Of a DNA stretch of 6,970 nucleotides, positions 1 to 5,640 are shown one piece after another (within the stretch, counting starts at the first letter, position 1; every line of letters begins with the position of its first letter). This stretch comes from DATBAK01 sp036787815 (GTDB lineage: Bacteria > Actinomycetota > Acidimicrobiia > IMCC26256 > PALSA-610): positions 1 through 6,970 of the forward strand of contig DAIQOP010000208.1 of the NCBI GenBank assembly GCA_036787815.1, given 5' to 3'. The notes beneath the pieces were generated by a model. It was not told the origin of the DNA. It ran no database searches and saw only the letters and a list, made by a program, of their open reading frames with translations. Made by a program: the position numbers and the translations under genes.

Positions 1-414
1 GATCGACGCGCGCATCGCAACCTCCAGAGGCCCGCGCTGGAACCACACGGCCTTGCGCGCCGTCAGATCGGTGGCGACTGCGGTGAAGGGCACCGGCAGG
101 TCTTCGATCAGGGCTCCGCCGACGAGCTCGCGAACGCGAGCGAAGATCTTCTCCGCCCGGATCACGCCGGGCGCGGAGAGGGAGACGTCGAGGAGGCGGA
201 GGACGTCGAGCTGGCTCAGGCCGCGCACCCATTCCGTGTAGCCCTCGAGCTTTCCCGCGGCGAAGAGCCCGCCGATGAGAGCGCCCATCGACGAGCCCGC
301 GACGTTGACGACCTCGATGCCGCGCTCCTCGAGGACCTGGATCACCCCGATGTGCGCGTAGCCGCGTGCCCCACCACTCCCGAGTGCGAGCGCGACACGC
401 GTCGGATCGTTCAC
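1..414 (-). CDS. Patatin-like phospholipase, RssA/NTE-type serine hydrolase (3' end outside window)
   Basis: This is the N-terminal 138 residues of a patatin-fold serine lipid acyl hydrolase; the frame stays open to the window edge. The oxyanion-hole glycine motif GSGGARG is at residues 12-18, followed by YAHIGVIQVLEE. The nucleophile elbow GSSMG is at 40-44, with Ser42 the predicted nucleophile. This spacing is typical of bacterial RssA/YlbK-like proteins, in which the motif lies at the extreme N-terminus with no signal peptide, so a cytoplasmic enzyme is expected. The catalytic Asp of the Ser-Asp dyad lies in the missing part. I chose the GTG at 414 because it leaves the usual short lead before GSGGARG and has a -10-like TACGAT six bases upstream. 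The gene is divergent from the alpha/beta hydrolase. The family is confident; the substrate (phospholipid or other acyl ester) cannot be told. Confidence 0.9.
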   Translation of the reverse strand, partial: MNDPTRVALALGSGGARGYAHIGVIQVLEERGIEVVNVAGSSMGALIGGLFAAGKLEGYTEWVRGLSQLDVLRLLDVSLSAPGVIRAEKIFARVRELVGGALIEDLPVPFTAVATDLTARKAVWFQRGPLEVAMRASI

Positions 415-420
415 ACGGCA

Positions 421-426
421 ATCGTA
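421..426 (-). promoter_or_regulatory. Putative -10 box TACGAT of the patatin gene
   Basis: Read on the minus strand, TACGAT matches the actinobacterial TANNNT -10 and sits six bases before the GTG at 414. Transcription would begin at or next to the start codon, giving a leaderless mRNA. I see no Shine-Dalgarno sequence and no good -35 at normal spacing. Confidence 0.45.
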
Positions 427-499
427 CGAGTGCGCGGGACCACTCGGCGCTCGAGCTCCGCCCGCCGCGGCGGCCGATATCGCGCACGGCGCGAGAACC

Positions 500-505
500 T
501 AGAGT
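500..505 (+). promoter_or_regulatory. Putative -10 box TAGAGT of the alpha/beta hydrolase gene
   Basis: TAGAGT fits TANNNT and ends seven bases before the ATG at 513, the spacing expected for a leaderless transcript. There is no purine-rich ribosome-binding site between it and the start. No convincing -35 is seen around 477-482. With the opposite-strand box at 421-426, the 415-512 region holds two divergent start signals. Confidence 0.45.
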
Positions 506-512
506 TCCGAGC

Positions 513-1364
513 ATGCTCGACACCACGCTGACGTTGCCCGACCGGCGCGTGCTCGCGTACACCGACTGTGGAGCACCGACCGCACCCGTCGCGATGTACT
601 TCCACGGCGCACCGACGAGCCGCCTCGACCTCGTCGCCCTCGACGACGAACTCGTTGCGCTCGGCGTGCGTGTGGTCTCTCCCGATCGGCCGGGGTACGG
701 CGGTTCGGCGCCGCAGCCCGGCCGCAGTTGGAACGACTGGCCCGTCGACGTCGTCGCCCTCGCCGATCATCTCGGGGTGGAGCGGTTCGCCGTGATCGGA
801 CTCTCGTCCGGAGGGCCCTATTCGGTCGCGTGTGCCGCACTCCTGCCGGGGCGGGTTTCCGCCGCCGCGGTCATCGCCGGTGTGACCGATATGGCGTGGC
901 CGGGCGCGTGGCTCGATTACGAAGAGAACGAGGCGACGATCATGCGCCTCGGCGACGAGGGGGCGGCGCTCGCGTGGTGCGAGGAGCGCTTCGGGCCCGA
1001 CGGCTCGCGGTTCTTCGAGCACACCGGCGAGATGGCGCCGGCCGACCTCGCGCTCCTGAGCGACGAGGCGATGGCGACGAGTCTCTTCGCGACGATGGGC
1101 GAGTCGTTCCGCCAGGGTGTCGGCGGCTTCGCGCAGGACATCACGGTGCAGGGAAGACCGTGGTCGTTCGATCCCGGCACCATCACCGCACCGACCACCG
1201 TCGTGCACGGTGAGACCGACACGTTGGTGCCGCTCGCCCATGGCCGCCACACGGCCGAGCTGATCCCCGGTGCCACCTTCGTCTCGTTGCCCGATCACGG
1301 GCATCTCAGCACGCTGACCGAGATCCCCCAGCTGTGCGCCGCTCTGGTTGCCTCACTCCACTGA
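513..1364 (+). CDS. Alpha/beta-fold hydrolase
   Basis: The product is a 283-residue single-domain alpha/beta hydrolase with all expected landmarks. The oxyanion-hole segment FHGAPTSR is at residues 30-37 and SPDRPGYGGS at 56-65. The nucleophile elbow GLSSGG is at 96-101, with Ser98 the nucleophile. The acid is Asp236 in HGETD, and the general base is His264 in DHGHLS. The cap region is roughly residues 125-215. There is no signal peptide or membrane segment, so it is probably cytosolic. The open frame extends upstream to 366, but that 49-residue arginine-rich extension overlaps the divergent patatin gene. The ATG at 513 starts directly before the first strand and follows a TAGAGT box. It belongs to the actinobacterial HG(T/A)PxSR subgroup, whose substrates are mostly unassigned. 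It converges on the flavin monooxygenase gene, whose ester or lactone product would be a plausible substrate; that link is inference. Confidence 0.92.
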   Translation: MLDTTLTLPDRRVLAYTDCGAPTAPVAMYFHGAPTSRLDLVALDDELVALGVRVVSPDRPGYGGSAPQPGRSWNDWPVDVVALADHLGVERFAVIGLSSGGPYSVACAALLPGRVSAAAVIAGVTDMAWPGAWLDYEENEATIMRLGDEGAALAWCEERFGPDGSRFFEHTGEMAPADLALLSDEAMATSLFATMGESFRQGVGGFAQDITVQGRPWSFDPGTITAPTTVVHGETDTLVPLAHGRHTAELIPGATFVSLPDHGHLSTLTEIPQLCAALVASLH

Positions 1365-1393
1365 CGTTCGCGTATCCGGCCGCGGCGACGAGG

Positions 1394-1437
1394 ACATTGG
1401 GCGCTCGCTGTTCTCTGGAGTATCCACGGCCCAATGT
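1394..1437. repeat. 9-bp perfect inverted repeat between convergent genes
   Basis: ACATTGGGC at 1394-1402 is exactly repeated in inverse orientation as GCCCAATGT at 1429-1437, with a 26-base spacer. It lies in the 102-base gap where the hydrolase and monooxygenase genes converge, so a bidirectional terminator or RNA stem is possible. The long loop and lack of a U-tract make intrinsic termination uncertain. Confidence 0.35.
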
Positions 1438-1466
1438 GTGCGAAGGGGCCGGGCGCGCGAGCGTGC

Positions 1467-3290
1467 TCAGACGCGGCTGAACGAGAGTCCGGTGAAGTCG
1501 CCCGAGGTGCGCCAGCCGTCGATGTAGTGGAAGTACGCGGCGGGGCCCGCGGGATAACCGCTCATCGCGAGGCGCTCGCGTCGGCCCATGGGCCGGCCCT
1601 CGTTGTTGTAGTAGCCGGGTGTGCAATCCGGGTTGCCGAGGAACGATTGCGGGCTGCCCTCGAGGAGCTGCATCCACGCCTCGACCGCCGCCGGCGTGAC
1701 CTCGACGCGCTCGGCGCCGATCTCGAGCGCGTGCGCGATGACCGAGGCGATGGTGGTGCCGGCCTCGACGAGGTTGTGGGTGATGTTCGAGATCAGGTTC
1801 GCGCCCTGGTTCGGCCCGACGATGAAGAGGTTGGGGAAGCCCTCGACGTGGATGCCGTGGAGGCTTCGCATTCCGTCGGCCCAGTGTTCGGAGAGGGTCT
1901 CGCCGTCACGTCCCGTCGTCTCGAATCCCGCGCGGCGTGCGTACTCGGTACCCACCTCGAAGCCTGAGGCGAACACGAGGCAATCGACCTCGTAGTGGAT
2001 GCCGGCGACCCACACGCCGGTCTCGTCGATGCGCTCGACACCTCGGCCGTTTGTGTCGACGAGGTGGGTGTTCGGCTCGTTGTAGGCCTGGAGGTACTCG
2101 TCGTGGAAACAGGGCCGTTTGCAGAGTTGGCGGTACCAGGGCTTCAGCGCGTCTGCGGTGGCGGCATCGGCGACGACGATGTCGACCCGGGCCCGGATCT
2201 CGTTCATCTTCTCGTCGTCGCTGTCTTCGAACGCGCGCTGCACCAGCTCCGGCGTGAACTCGGTGGTGGTGCCCATCGCCTCGATGATGCGGTCACGGAT
2301 CCGCTGGGCGATGTCGGTCCAGCCGTCCTTCACCAGATCCTCGTCGGCGAACCCACCGGTCTGCAGCGTCGCGAAGTTGATGAGCCACTCCCGCTGCCAA
2401 CCCGGCCCGAGCGTCGCGAACCAATCCGGATCGATCGCGTGGTTGTTGCGCACGTCGATCGACGACGGCGTCCGCTGGAACACGTAGAGCTCCTGCGCGT
2501 CGCGCGCGAGCGGCGCGATGCACTGCACCGCCGTTGCACCCGTGCCGATGATCCCGACACGCTTGTCGGCGAGCTTCACCATCGGCGCACCGGCGGTGTC
2601 GCCGCCCGTGTACCCGTAGTCCCACCGGCTCGTGTGGAAGCAGTGGCCCGCGAACGTCTCGATGCCGGGGATCCCGGGCAGCTTGGGCCGGTGCAACGGG
2701 CCGGTTCCCATCGACACGAACCGCGCCCGGATCTCGTCGCCGCGGTCGGTACGGACAATCCATCGCGACGAGGGGTCGTCCCACTCCAGCGCGGTGACGG
2801 CCGTCGAGAACAGCGCGTTGTCGTAAAGGCCGAACTGCTCGGCGATGTGCCGGGCGTGCCCGAAGATCTCCGGCGCGAAGGTGTACTTCTGCGACGGCAT
2901 GTGCCCGGTCTCCTCGAGCAACGGCAGGTACACCATCGCCGCGGTGTCGCACATCGCCCCGGGATAACGATTCCAGTACCACGCGCCACCGACGTCGCCG
3001 CCACCCTCGATGATGCGGACGTCGGTGACCCCCGCCTGCTTCAGCCGCGCACCGGTGACGAGGCCGGCGAAGCCGCCGCCGATGATCGCGACGGTGACCG
3101 AATCGTGAGCCGGGTCGCGTTCGACGCGCTCGACATACGGATCTTCGAGGAAGTGCGCGAACTTGCCGGTCGGCTCCACGTACTGGTCGTTGCCGTCTTC
3201 GCGCAGCCGCTTGTCGCGCTCCAGCCGGTAGCGGGCTCGCAACGCCTTCCGATCGGTCGGCGCGGTGATCGTGTCGCGACCCGGCTCCAT
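1467..3290 (-). CDS. Baeyer-Villiger-type flavin monooxygenase (FAD/NADPH)
   Basis: The 607-residue product is a class B flavoprotein monooxygenase, which inserts one oxygen from O2 next to a ketone carbonyl using FAD and NADPH, giving an ester or lactone. The FAD Rossmann motif is at 69-76 (IIGGGFAG). A BVMO-type GGAWYWNRYPG follows at 101-111, with Asp115. The Baeyer-Villiger fingerprint FxGxxxHxxxW is complete (Phe213, Gly215, His219, Trp223). The NADPH Rossmann motif GTGATA is at 249-254. Arg273 in FQRTP matches the catalytic arginine of phenylacetone monooxygenase. Residues 1-64, including ALRARYRLERDKRLREDG, form an N-terminal extension found in a group of roughly 600-residue actinobacterial BVMOs. 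The ATG at 3290 was preferred over an in-frame ATG at 3440 because GAGGGA lies eight bases upstream and the extra 50 residues lack family character. It is a soluble protein. The substrate is unknown; steroid, terpenoid or cyclic ketones are candidates. Confidence 0.93.
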   Translation of the reverse strand: MEPGRDTITAPTDRKALRARYRLERDKRLREDGNDQYVEPTGKFAHFLEDPYVERVERDPAHDSVTVAIIGGGFAGLVTGARLKQAGVTDVRIIEGGGDVGGAWYWNRYPGAMCDTAAMVYLPLLEETGHMPSQKYTFAPEIFGHARHIAEQFGLYDNALFSTAVTALEWDDPSSRWIVRTDRGDEIRARFVSMGTGPLHRPKLPGIPGIETFAGHCFHTSRWDYGYTGGDTAGAPMVKLADKRVGIIGTGATAVQCIAPLARDAQELYVFQRTPSSIDVRNNHAIDPDWFATLGPGWQREWLINFATLQTGGFADEDLVKDGWTDIAQRIRDRIIEAMGTTTEFTPELVQRAFEDSDDEKMNEIRARVDIVVADAATADALKPWYRQLCKRPCFHDEYLQAYNEPNTHLVDTNGRGVERIDETGVWVAGIHYEVDCLVFASGFEVGTEYARRAGFETTGRDGETLSEHWADGMRSLHGIHVEGFPNLFIVGPNQGANLISNITHNLVEAGTTIASVIAHALEIGAERVEVTPAAVEAWMQLLEGSPQSFLGNPDCTPGYYNNEGRPMGRRERLAMSGYPAGPAAYFHYIDGWRTSGDFTGLSFSRV

Positions 3291-3298
3291 CGTCGTGA

Positions 3299-3304
3299 TC
3301 CCTC
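3299..3304 (-). promoter_or_regulatory. Shine-Dalgarno GAGGGA of the monooxygenase gene
   Basis: GAGGGA on the minus strand lies eight bases before the ATG at 3290. This supports that start over the longer in-frame one at 3440. Further upstream, TTGACC (3341-3346, minus strand) resembles a -35 hexamer, but no good -10 follows at normal spacing, so I leave the promoter unassigned. Confidence 0.6.
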
Positions 3305-3448
3305 GGTCTTCTCGGCCCGACCGGTGCCCCGGGCGTGGATGGTCAAGGTACAGCGGCTCCACGGTCGCCCGCCTCACGGGGAGCCGCCGTGTGTGCGGTG
3401 ATACCTCTGGCGAAGTTGATGTCGGAGTTCGATGTCGCACCCGTCATC

Positions 3449-3454
3449 GACAAT
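3449..3454 (+). promoter_or_regulatory. Weak -10-like GACAAT before the DUF4262 gene
   Basis: GACAAT shares four of six bases with TATAAT and ends six bases before the ATG at 3461, echoing the leaderless layout of neighbouring genes. It lacks the first T of TANNNT, so it is the weakest of these calls. It would fall inside the coding region if the alternative start at 3419 were used. Confidence 0.25.
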
Positions 3455-3460
3455 GCGGGC

Positions 3461-3994
3461 ATGTGCGAACTCTGCGACGGCAACACGTATGAACAAGTCT
3501 TCGAAACGATGCGCGACCACGTCGGCGCCGGGAAGTGGGCGCTGCAAGGTGTCGAGCCGGGAGCGAGCTCCCCGGGCTGGGTGTACACGGTTGGGCTGAT
3601 ACAGAACTTCGACCACCCGGAGCTCGTCGTCGTCAACGGCGATCTCCGGAGCTGCGGCGCGCTCCTCGACGAGATCGGTCTGCGCATCTCCCGCGGGTTG
3701 CGCGTCGATGCGGGCGCGACGCTCGATCTCGGCGGGTACGTCGTCGAGTTCGGGTCCGTGCACGCCAGCTATCTCACCGACGACCTGTGCGCGTCGTGGG
3801 AGAACTACTACGGCTGGATCGGCGCGCGACCCGGGCCGTTGCGCGCGCTGCAGGTTGCTCCGCCGCTCGCCGAATGGTGCGACCACTGCTACCGCGAAGG
3901 CCGGTGCCTCAGCGTTCCCGGCGCACGCGGATTCGGGAGCGGCCTCAACCGATCCGCGCGCCGGGCCCAGGCCCGGCGCCACCGACGCCGCTGA
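3461..3994 (+). CDS. DUF4262 domain protein with terminal cysteine pairs
   Basis: The 177-residue product matches the DUF4262 pattern: an N-terminal MCELCDG, then a helix (VFETMRDHVGAGKWALQGVE, 13-32), then WVYTVGLIQNFDHPELVVVNG at 40-60. The family is common in Actinobacteria and has no established function. There is no signal peptide or membrane segment. The ATG at 3461 was preferred because MCxxCD is the usual family N-terminus; an in-frame ATG at 3419 would add 14 residues and cannot be excluded. A second cysteine cluster, CDHCYREGRC (Cys140, Cys143, Cys149), follows the domain, and the protein ends in an arginine-rich tail (167-177, ARRAQARRHRRR region). Together with Cys2 and Cys5 these could bind a metal; that is inference. 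The gene is divergent from the monooxygenase and ends 45 bases before the toxin-antitoxin operon. Confidence 0.8.
   Translation: MCELCDGNTYEQVFETMRDHVGAGKWALQGVEPGASSPGWVYTVGLIQNFDHPELVVVNGDLRSCGALLDEIGLRISRGLRVDAGATLDLGGYVVEFGSVHASYLTDDLCASWENYYGWIGARPGPLRALQVAPPLAEWCDHCYREGRCLSVPGARGFGSGLNRSARRAQARRHRRR
3958..3979. repeat. GC-only 10-bp hairpin at the end of the DUF4262 gene
   Basis: GCGCCGGGCC (3958-3967) and GGCCCGGCGC (3970-3979) are perfect inverse complements separated by CA, giving a very stable stem (nine pairs with a four-base loop is sterically more likely). It lies within the last 12 codons, encoding part of the arginine-rich tail, and stops 15 bases before the end of the stop codon. 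It has no U-tract. It may attenuate read-through into the toxin-antitoxin operon. Confidence 0.45.
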
Positions 3995-4026
3995 CCGGTG
4001 CGACGCCCTTGGAGGCCCCGAGTGTG

Positions 4027-4032
4027 TATAAT
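4027..4032 (+). promoter_or_regulatory. Perfect TATAAT -10 box of the toxin-antitoxin operon
   Basis: TATAAT is the exact consensus and stands out as an A/T island in GC-rich sequence. It ends seven bases before the ATG at 4040, so the transcript probably begins at or beside the start codon and lacks a 5' leader. No good -35 is visible; TTGGAG at 4009-4014 is only 12 bases upstream, too close to be canonical. An antitoxin operator would be expected to overlap this box; TAATTA (4029-4034) is the only palindrome I see there. Confidence 0.7.
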
Positions 4033-4039
4033 TAGGCGT

Positions 4040-4291
4040 ATGCCACGGATGCAGGTCTATCTGCCCGACGACTTGTACGACCAGCTGAAGGAGCGTGGCC
4101 TGCCGGCGTCCGAGCTGCTCCAGCAGGCCGTCCGCGCGGAGCTGCGCCGTCAGAGGCTCATCGACGAGACCGATACGTATCTCGCCGAGTTGATCGACGA
4201 GGTCGGGGAACCCACTGCCGACGAGATCGCGCGGGCCGAAGCGATCGCCCGTCAGCTCCAGCAGCATCACGCTTCGGAACGAGCCGGCTGA
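4040..4291 (+). CDS. VapB-like ribbon-helix-helix antitoxin
   Basis: This 83-residue protein is the likely antitoxin of the PIN-domain toxin encoded two bases downstream. Residues 4-10 (MQVYLPD) form a beta strand typical of ribbon-helix-helix DNA-binding antitoxins. Two helices follow (DLYDQLKERG and ASELLQQAVRAELRR, about 11-37). The C-terminal half (40-78) is acidic and helical, the usual toxin-binding and neutralising segment. By family precedent it would dimerise, bind its own promoter and block the toxin's active site. I chose the ATG at 4040 because it directly precedes the strand and follows the TATAAT box; the frame is open back to 3998, but that stretch contains the promoter. Sequence alone cannot separate VapB-like from generic CopG/RHH naming; the partner is what supports VapB. 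Confidence 0.82.
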   Translation: MPRMQVYLPDDLYDQLKERGLPASELLQQAVRAELRRQRLIDETDTYLAELIDEVGEPTADEIARAEAIARQLQQHHASERAG

Positions 4292-4293
4292 CG

Positions 4294-4674
4294 ATGCTCG
4301 TCCTCGACAGTGGTGCGGTGACACGACTCTCTCGGCGCAATCGACAGAACGCGGCGACGATCGCGGTGCTTCGACGCGGCGGCCTGTGGCCTCCCATCGT
4401 TCCTTCGGTTGTCGTCGTTGAATCGGTGACCGGGCGCGTGGGGGCGGACGCGAATACCAACCGACTCCTCAAGACCTGCGACATCATGACCGAGCTTTCC
4501 GAAACGTCGGCTCGCCGCGCGGCCCTGCTGCGTCATCGATCGAAGCGTGGCTCCGCAGTGGACGCAGTCGTGGTCGCGATGGCCGAGCACGGAGGATGCG
4601 TACTGACCGGAGATGTCGAAGACCTCCAAGCCCTCGCGAGCCACGCGCAGCTCGTCACGGTCAGAGCGATCTGA
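4294..4674 (+). CDS. VapC-like PIN-domain ribonuclease toxin
   Basis: The 126-residue product has the length and acidic residues of a PIN-domain endoribonuclease. The N-terminal strand LVLDSGA carries Asp5. Glu43 lies in the VVVVES segment, Asp90 in SAVDAVVVA, and Asp107 in LTGDVEDL, with Asp110 nearby; these would coordinate the Mg2+/Mn2+ of the active site. VapC toxins cleave RNA, often tRNA or rRNA, and inhibit translation; the target here cannot be read from sequence. The ATG is two bases after the antitoxin stop with no clear Shine-Dalgarno, so translational coupling to the antitoxin is likely. All active-site residues are intact and the frame is unbroken, so the toxin appears functional. 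The next gene starts 34 bases downstream and may share the transcript. Confidence 0.85.
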   Translation: MLVLDSGAVTRLSRRNRQNAATIAVLRRGGLWPPIVPSVVVVESVTGRVGADANTNRLLKTCDIMTELSETSARRAALLRHRSKRGSAVDAVVVAMAEHGGCVLTGDVEDLQALASHAQLVTVRAI

Positions 4675-4696
4675 CGCGAAGCGGGACTCGTCGCAT

Positions 4697-4700
4697 GAGG
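4697..4700 (+). promoter_or_regulatory. Shine-Dalgarno GAGG deciding the GTG start at 4709
   Basis: GAGG lies eight bases before GTG 4709. The frame is open upstream to 4613, but that region overlaps the toxin gene. The site favours 4709 over the in-frame GTG at 4700, whose first base belongs to this GAGG. Confidence 0.55.
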
Positions 4701-4708
4701 TGGGAACC

Positions 4709-5581
4709 GTGACCTCGGATCGCGAGTGGTTCGAGATCACCCGCCGGAACGCGCGGTCGGTGCAGACGACGATCGGGTGGATCTTCTGGGATCCGACCGC
4801 GGTCGCGCACTACGGCGCGCTGGGATTGCCGGGACCGCTCGGCTACATCGCGGCGCGCGCCGCGCCGCTCGCACCCGTAGGTCCCGACGCGGTCGCCGCC
4901 GCGTTCGGGTCGATCAGTCCGCTCGGGATCCGGATGGCGTTCGATCTCGTCGCTGCGCACACCACGTTCGAGGAGGTGTGGAACGCGCGTGATGCCGCCG
5001 TCGTCGCGGGATTGCACGCCTTCGCACCCGCGATCGTCGATCCGCTCGTCGCGCTGGCGCCCGACCTGTGGCGGGCGGTCGACCAACTCCCCACCACGGG
5101 CCGGGTCTTCTTCGCCGCGCACGCGCGCATGGCGCGTCCCGCCGATCCGCTGCTGTCGGGTTGGCACGCCGTGAACTGCGTGCGGGAGTGGCGCGGCGAC
5201 ACGCACTGGGCGCTCGTTGCCGCGGCGGGGCTGAACGGTGTCGAGGCGTCCGTGTTGCACAACGCGTGGCTCGGCTACGAGCGCGATTGGCTTCCGCGTT
5301 CGCGGGGGAGCGCGCCCGACGAGATCGACGCGGCGTGGGCGTCGTTGTCGGCCAAGGGTCTGGCCGCCGACCGGCGCGCTACGGCCTCGGGAATCGCCTT
5401 GCGCGAGCACCTCGAGGACGAGACCGATCGCCTGACCGGTCCGGTGTGGCGATTGCTCGGCGACGACGCGGCCCGGCAGTTCGCATCCGATTTCGAGCCT
5501 CCGTGCGAGCTGCTCCTGGCGCGCGTCGACGAGACGGCCGGCGTGAACTACCAACCCGCGTCGCGGGTGAGGCCGCGGTAG
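4709..5581 (+). CDS. SCO6745/SalK-family protein
   Basis: The 290-residue product resembles the SCO6745 (SalK-like) family, common in Actinobacteria and without a firmly established function. Recognisable family features are an N-terminal helix ending in WDPTAVAHYGALGL (27-40), the turn ARAAPLAPVGPDAVAAAFG (49-67), and the core WHAVNCVREWRGDTHWALVA (152-171) followed by AGLNGVEA (173-180). The C-terminal region, about 205-250, is helical and resembles a winged-helix fold, so a regulatory role is possible but unproven. There is no signal peptide or transmembrane segment. The start is GTG 4709, chosen for its GAGG site. It begins 34 bases after the toxin stop on the same strand with no terminator visible between, so it may be co-transcribed with the toxin-antitoxin pair, although the own ribosome-binding site suggests independent translation. 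The assignment rests on recalled family patterns and is moderately sure. Confidence 0.75.
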   Translation: MTSDREWFEITRRNARSVQTTIGWIFWDPTAVAHYGALGLPGPLGYIAARAAPLAPVGPDAVAAAFGSISPLGIRMAFDLVAAHTTFEEVWNARDAAVVAGLHAFAPAIVDPLVALAPDLWRAVDQLPTTGRVFFAAHARMARPADPLLSGWHAVNCVREWRGDTHWALVAAAGLNGVEASVLHNAWLGYERDWLPRSRGSAPDEIDAAWASLSAKGLAADRRATASGIALREHLEDETDRLTGPVWRLLGDDAARQFASDFEPPCELLLARVDETAGVNYQPASRVRPR

Positions 5582-5606
5582 GCGGAGGGTGCGCGTACGC
5601 CAAGTT

Positions 5607-5635
5607 CTGACTGGGCACCGCGGCGGCCGTAGCCT
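5607..5635 (+). promoter_or_regulatory. Putative promoter of the ABC-F gene
   Basis: CTGACT (5607-5612), four of six to TTGACA, is followed after 17 bases by TAGCCT (5630-5635), a TANNNT -10. It ends five bases before the GTG at 5641, so transcription would start at or just inside the start codon. This is the only promoter in the window with both hexamers at canonical spacing. Confidence 0.45.
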
Positions 5636-5640
5636 GAGGC

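Noticed and set aside
366..512. Longer alpha/beta hydrolase start at ATG 366
   Set aside because: The 49-residue extension is Arg-rich, overlaps the divergent patatin gene, and would place the promoter region inside the coding sequence.
411..1304. 297-codon open frame on the minus strand across the alpha/beta hydrolase
   Set aside because: It is antisense to a gene with a full catalytic triad; its product is Arg-rich with no motif. Long antisense frames are expected in GC-rich DNA.
3315..3335. GCCCG/CGGGC short inverted repeat upstream of the monooxygenase as a riboswitch or attenuator
   Set aside because: Only about five pairs, common by chance in GC-rich DNA, with no conserved aptamer features.
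1995..3401. 468-codon open frame on the plus strand opposite the monooxygenase
   Set aside because: It is an antisense shadow. The minus-strand frame encodes every BVMO motif, and this product is a low-complexity Arg/Val/Asp-rich sequence with no recognisable domain.
3291..3440. Longer monooxygenase start at ATG 3440 (minus strand)
   Set aside because: The extra 50 residues are Arg/Pro/Thr-rich and unlike the family, while GAGGGA lies eight bases before ATG 3290.
4009..4014. TTGGAG as the -35 of the toxin-antitoxin promoter
   Set aside because: It lies only 12 bases from TATAAT, too short for normal sigma-70-type spacing.
3374..4324. 316-codon minus-strand open frame across the DUF4262 and antitoxin genes
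   Set aside because: It overlaps two better-supported plus-strand genes and a promoter, and shows no domain pattern.
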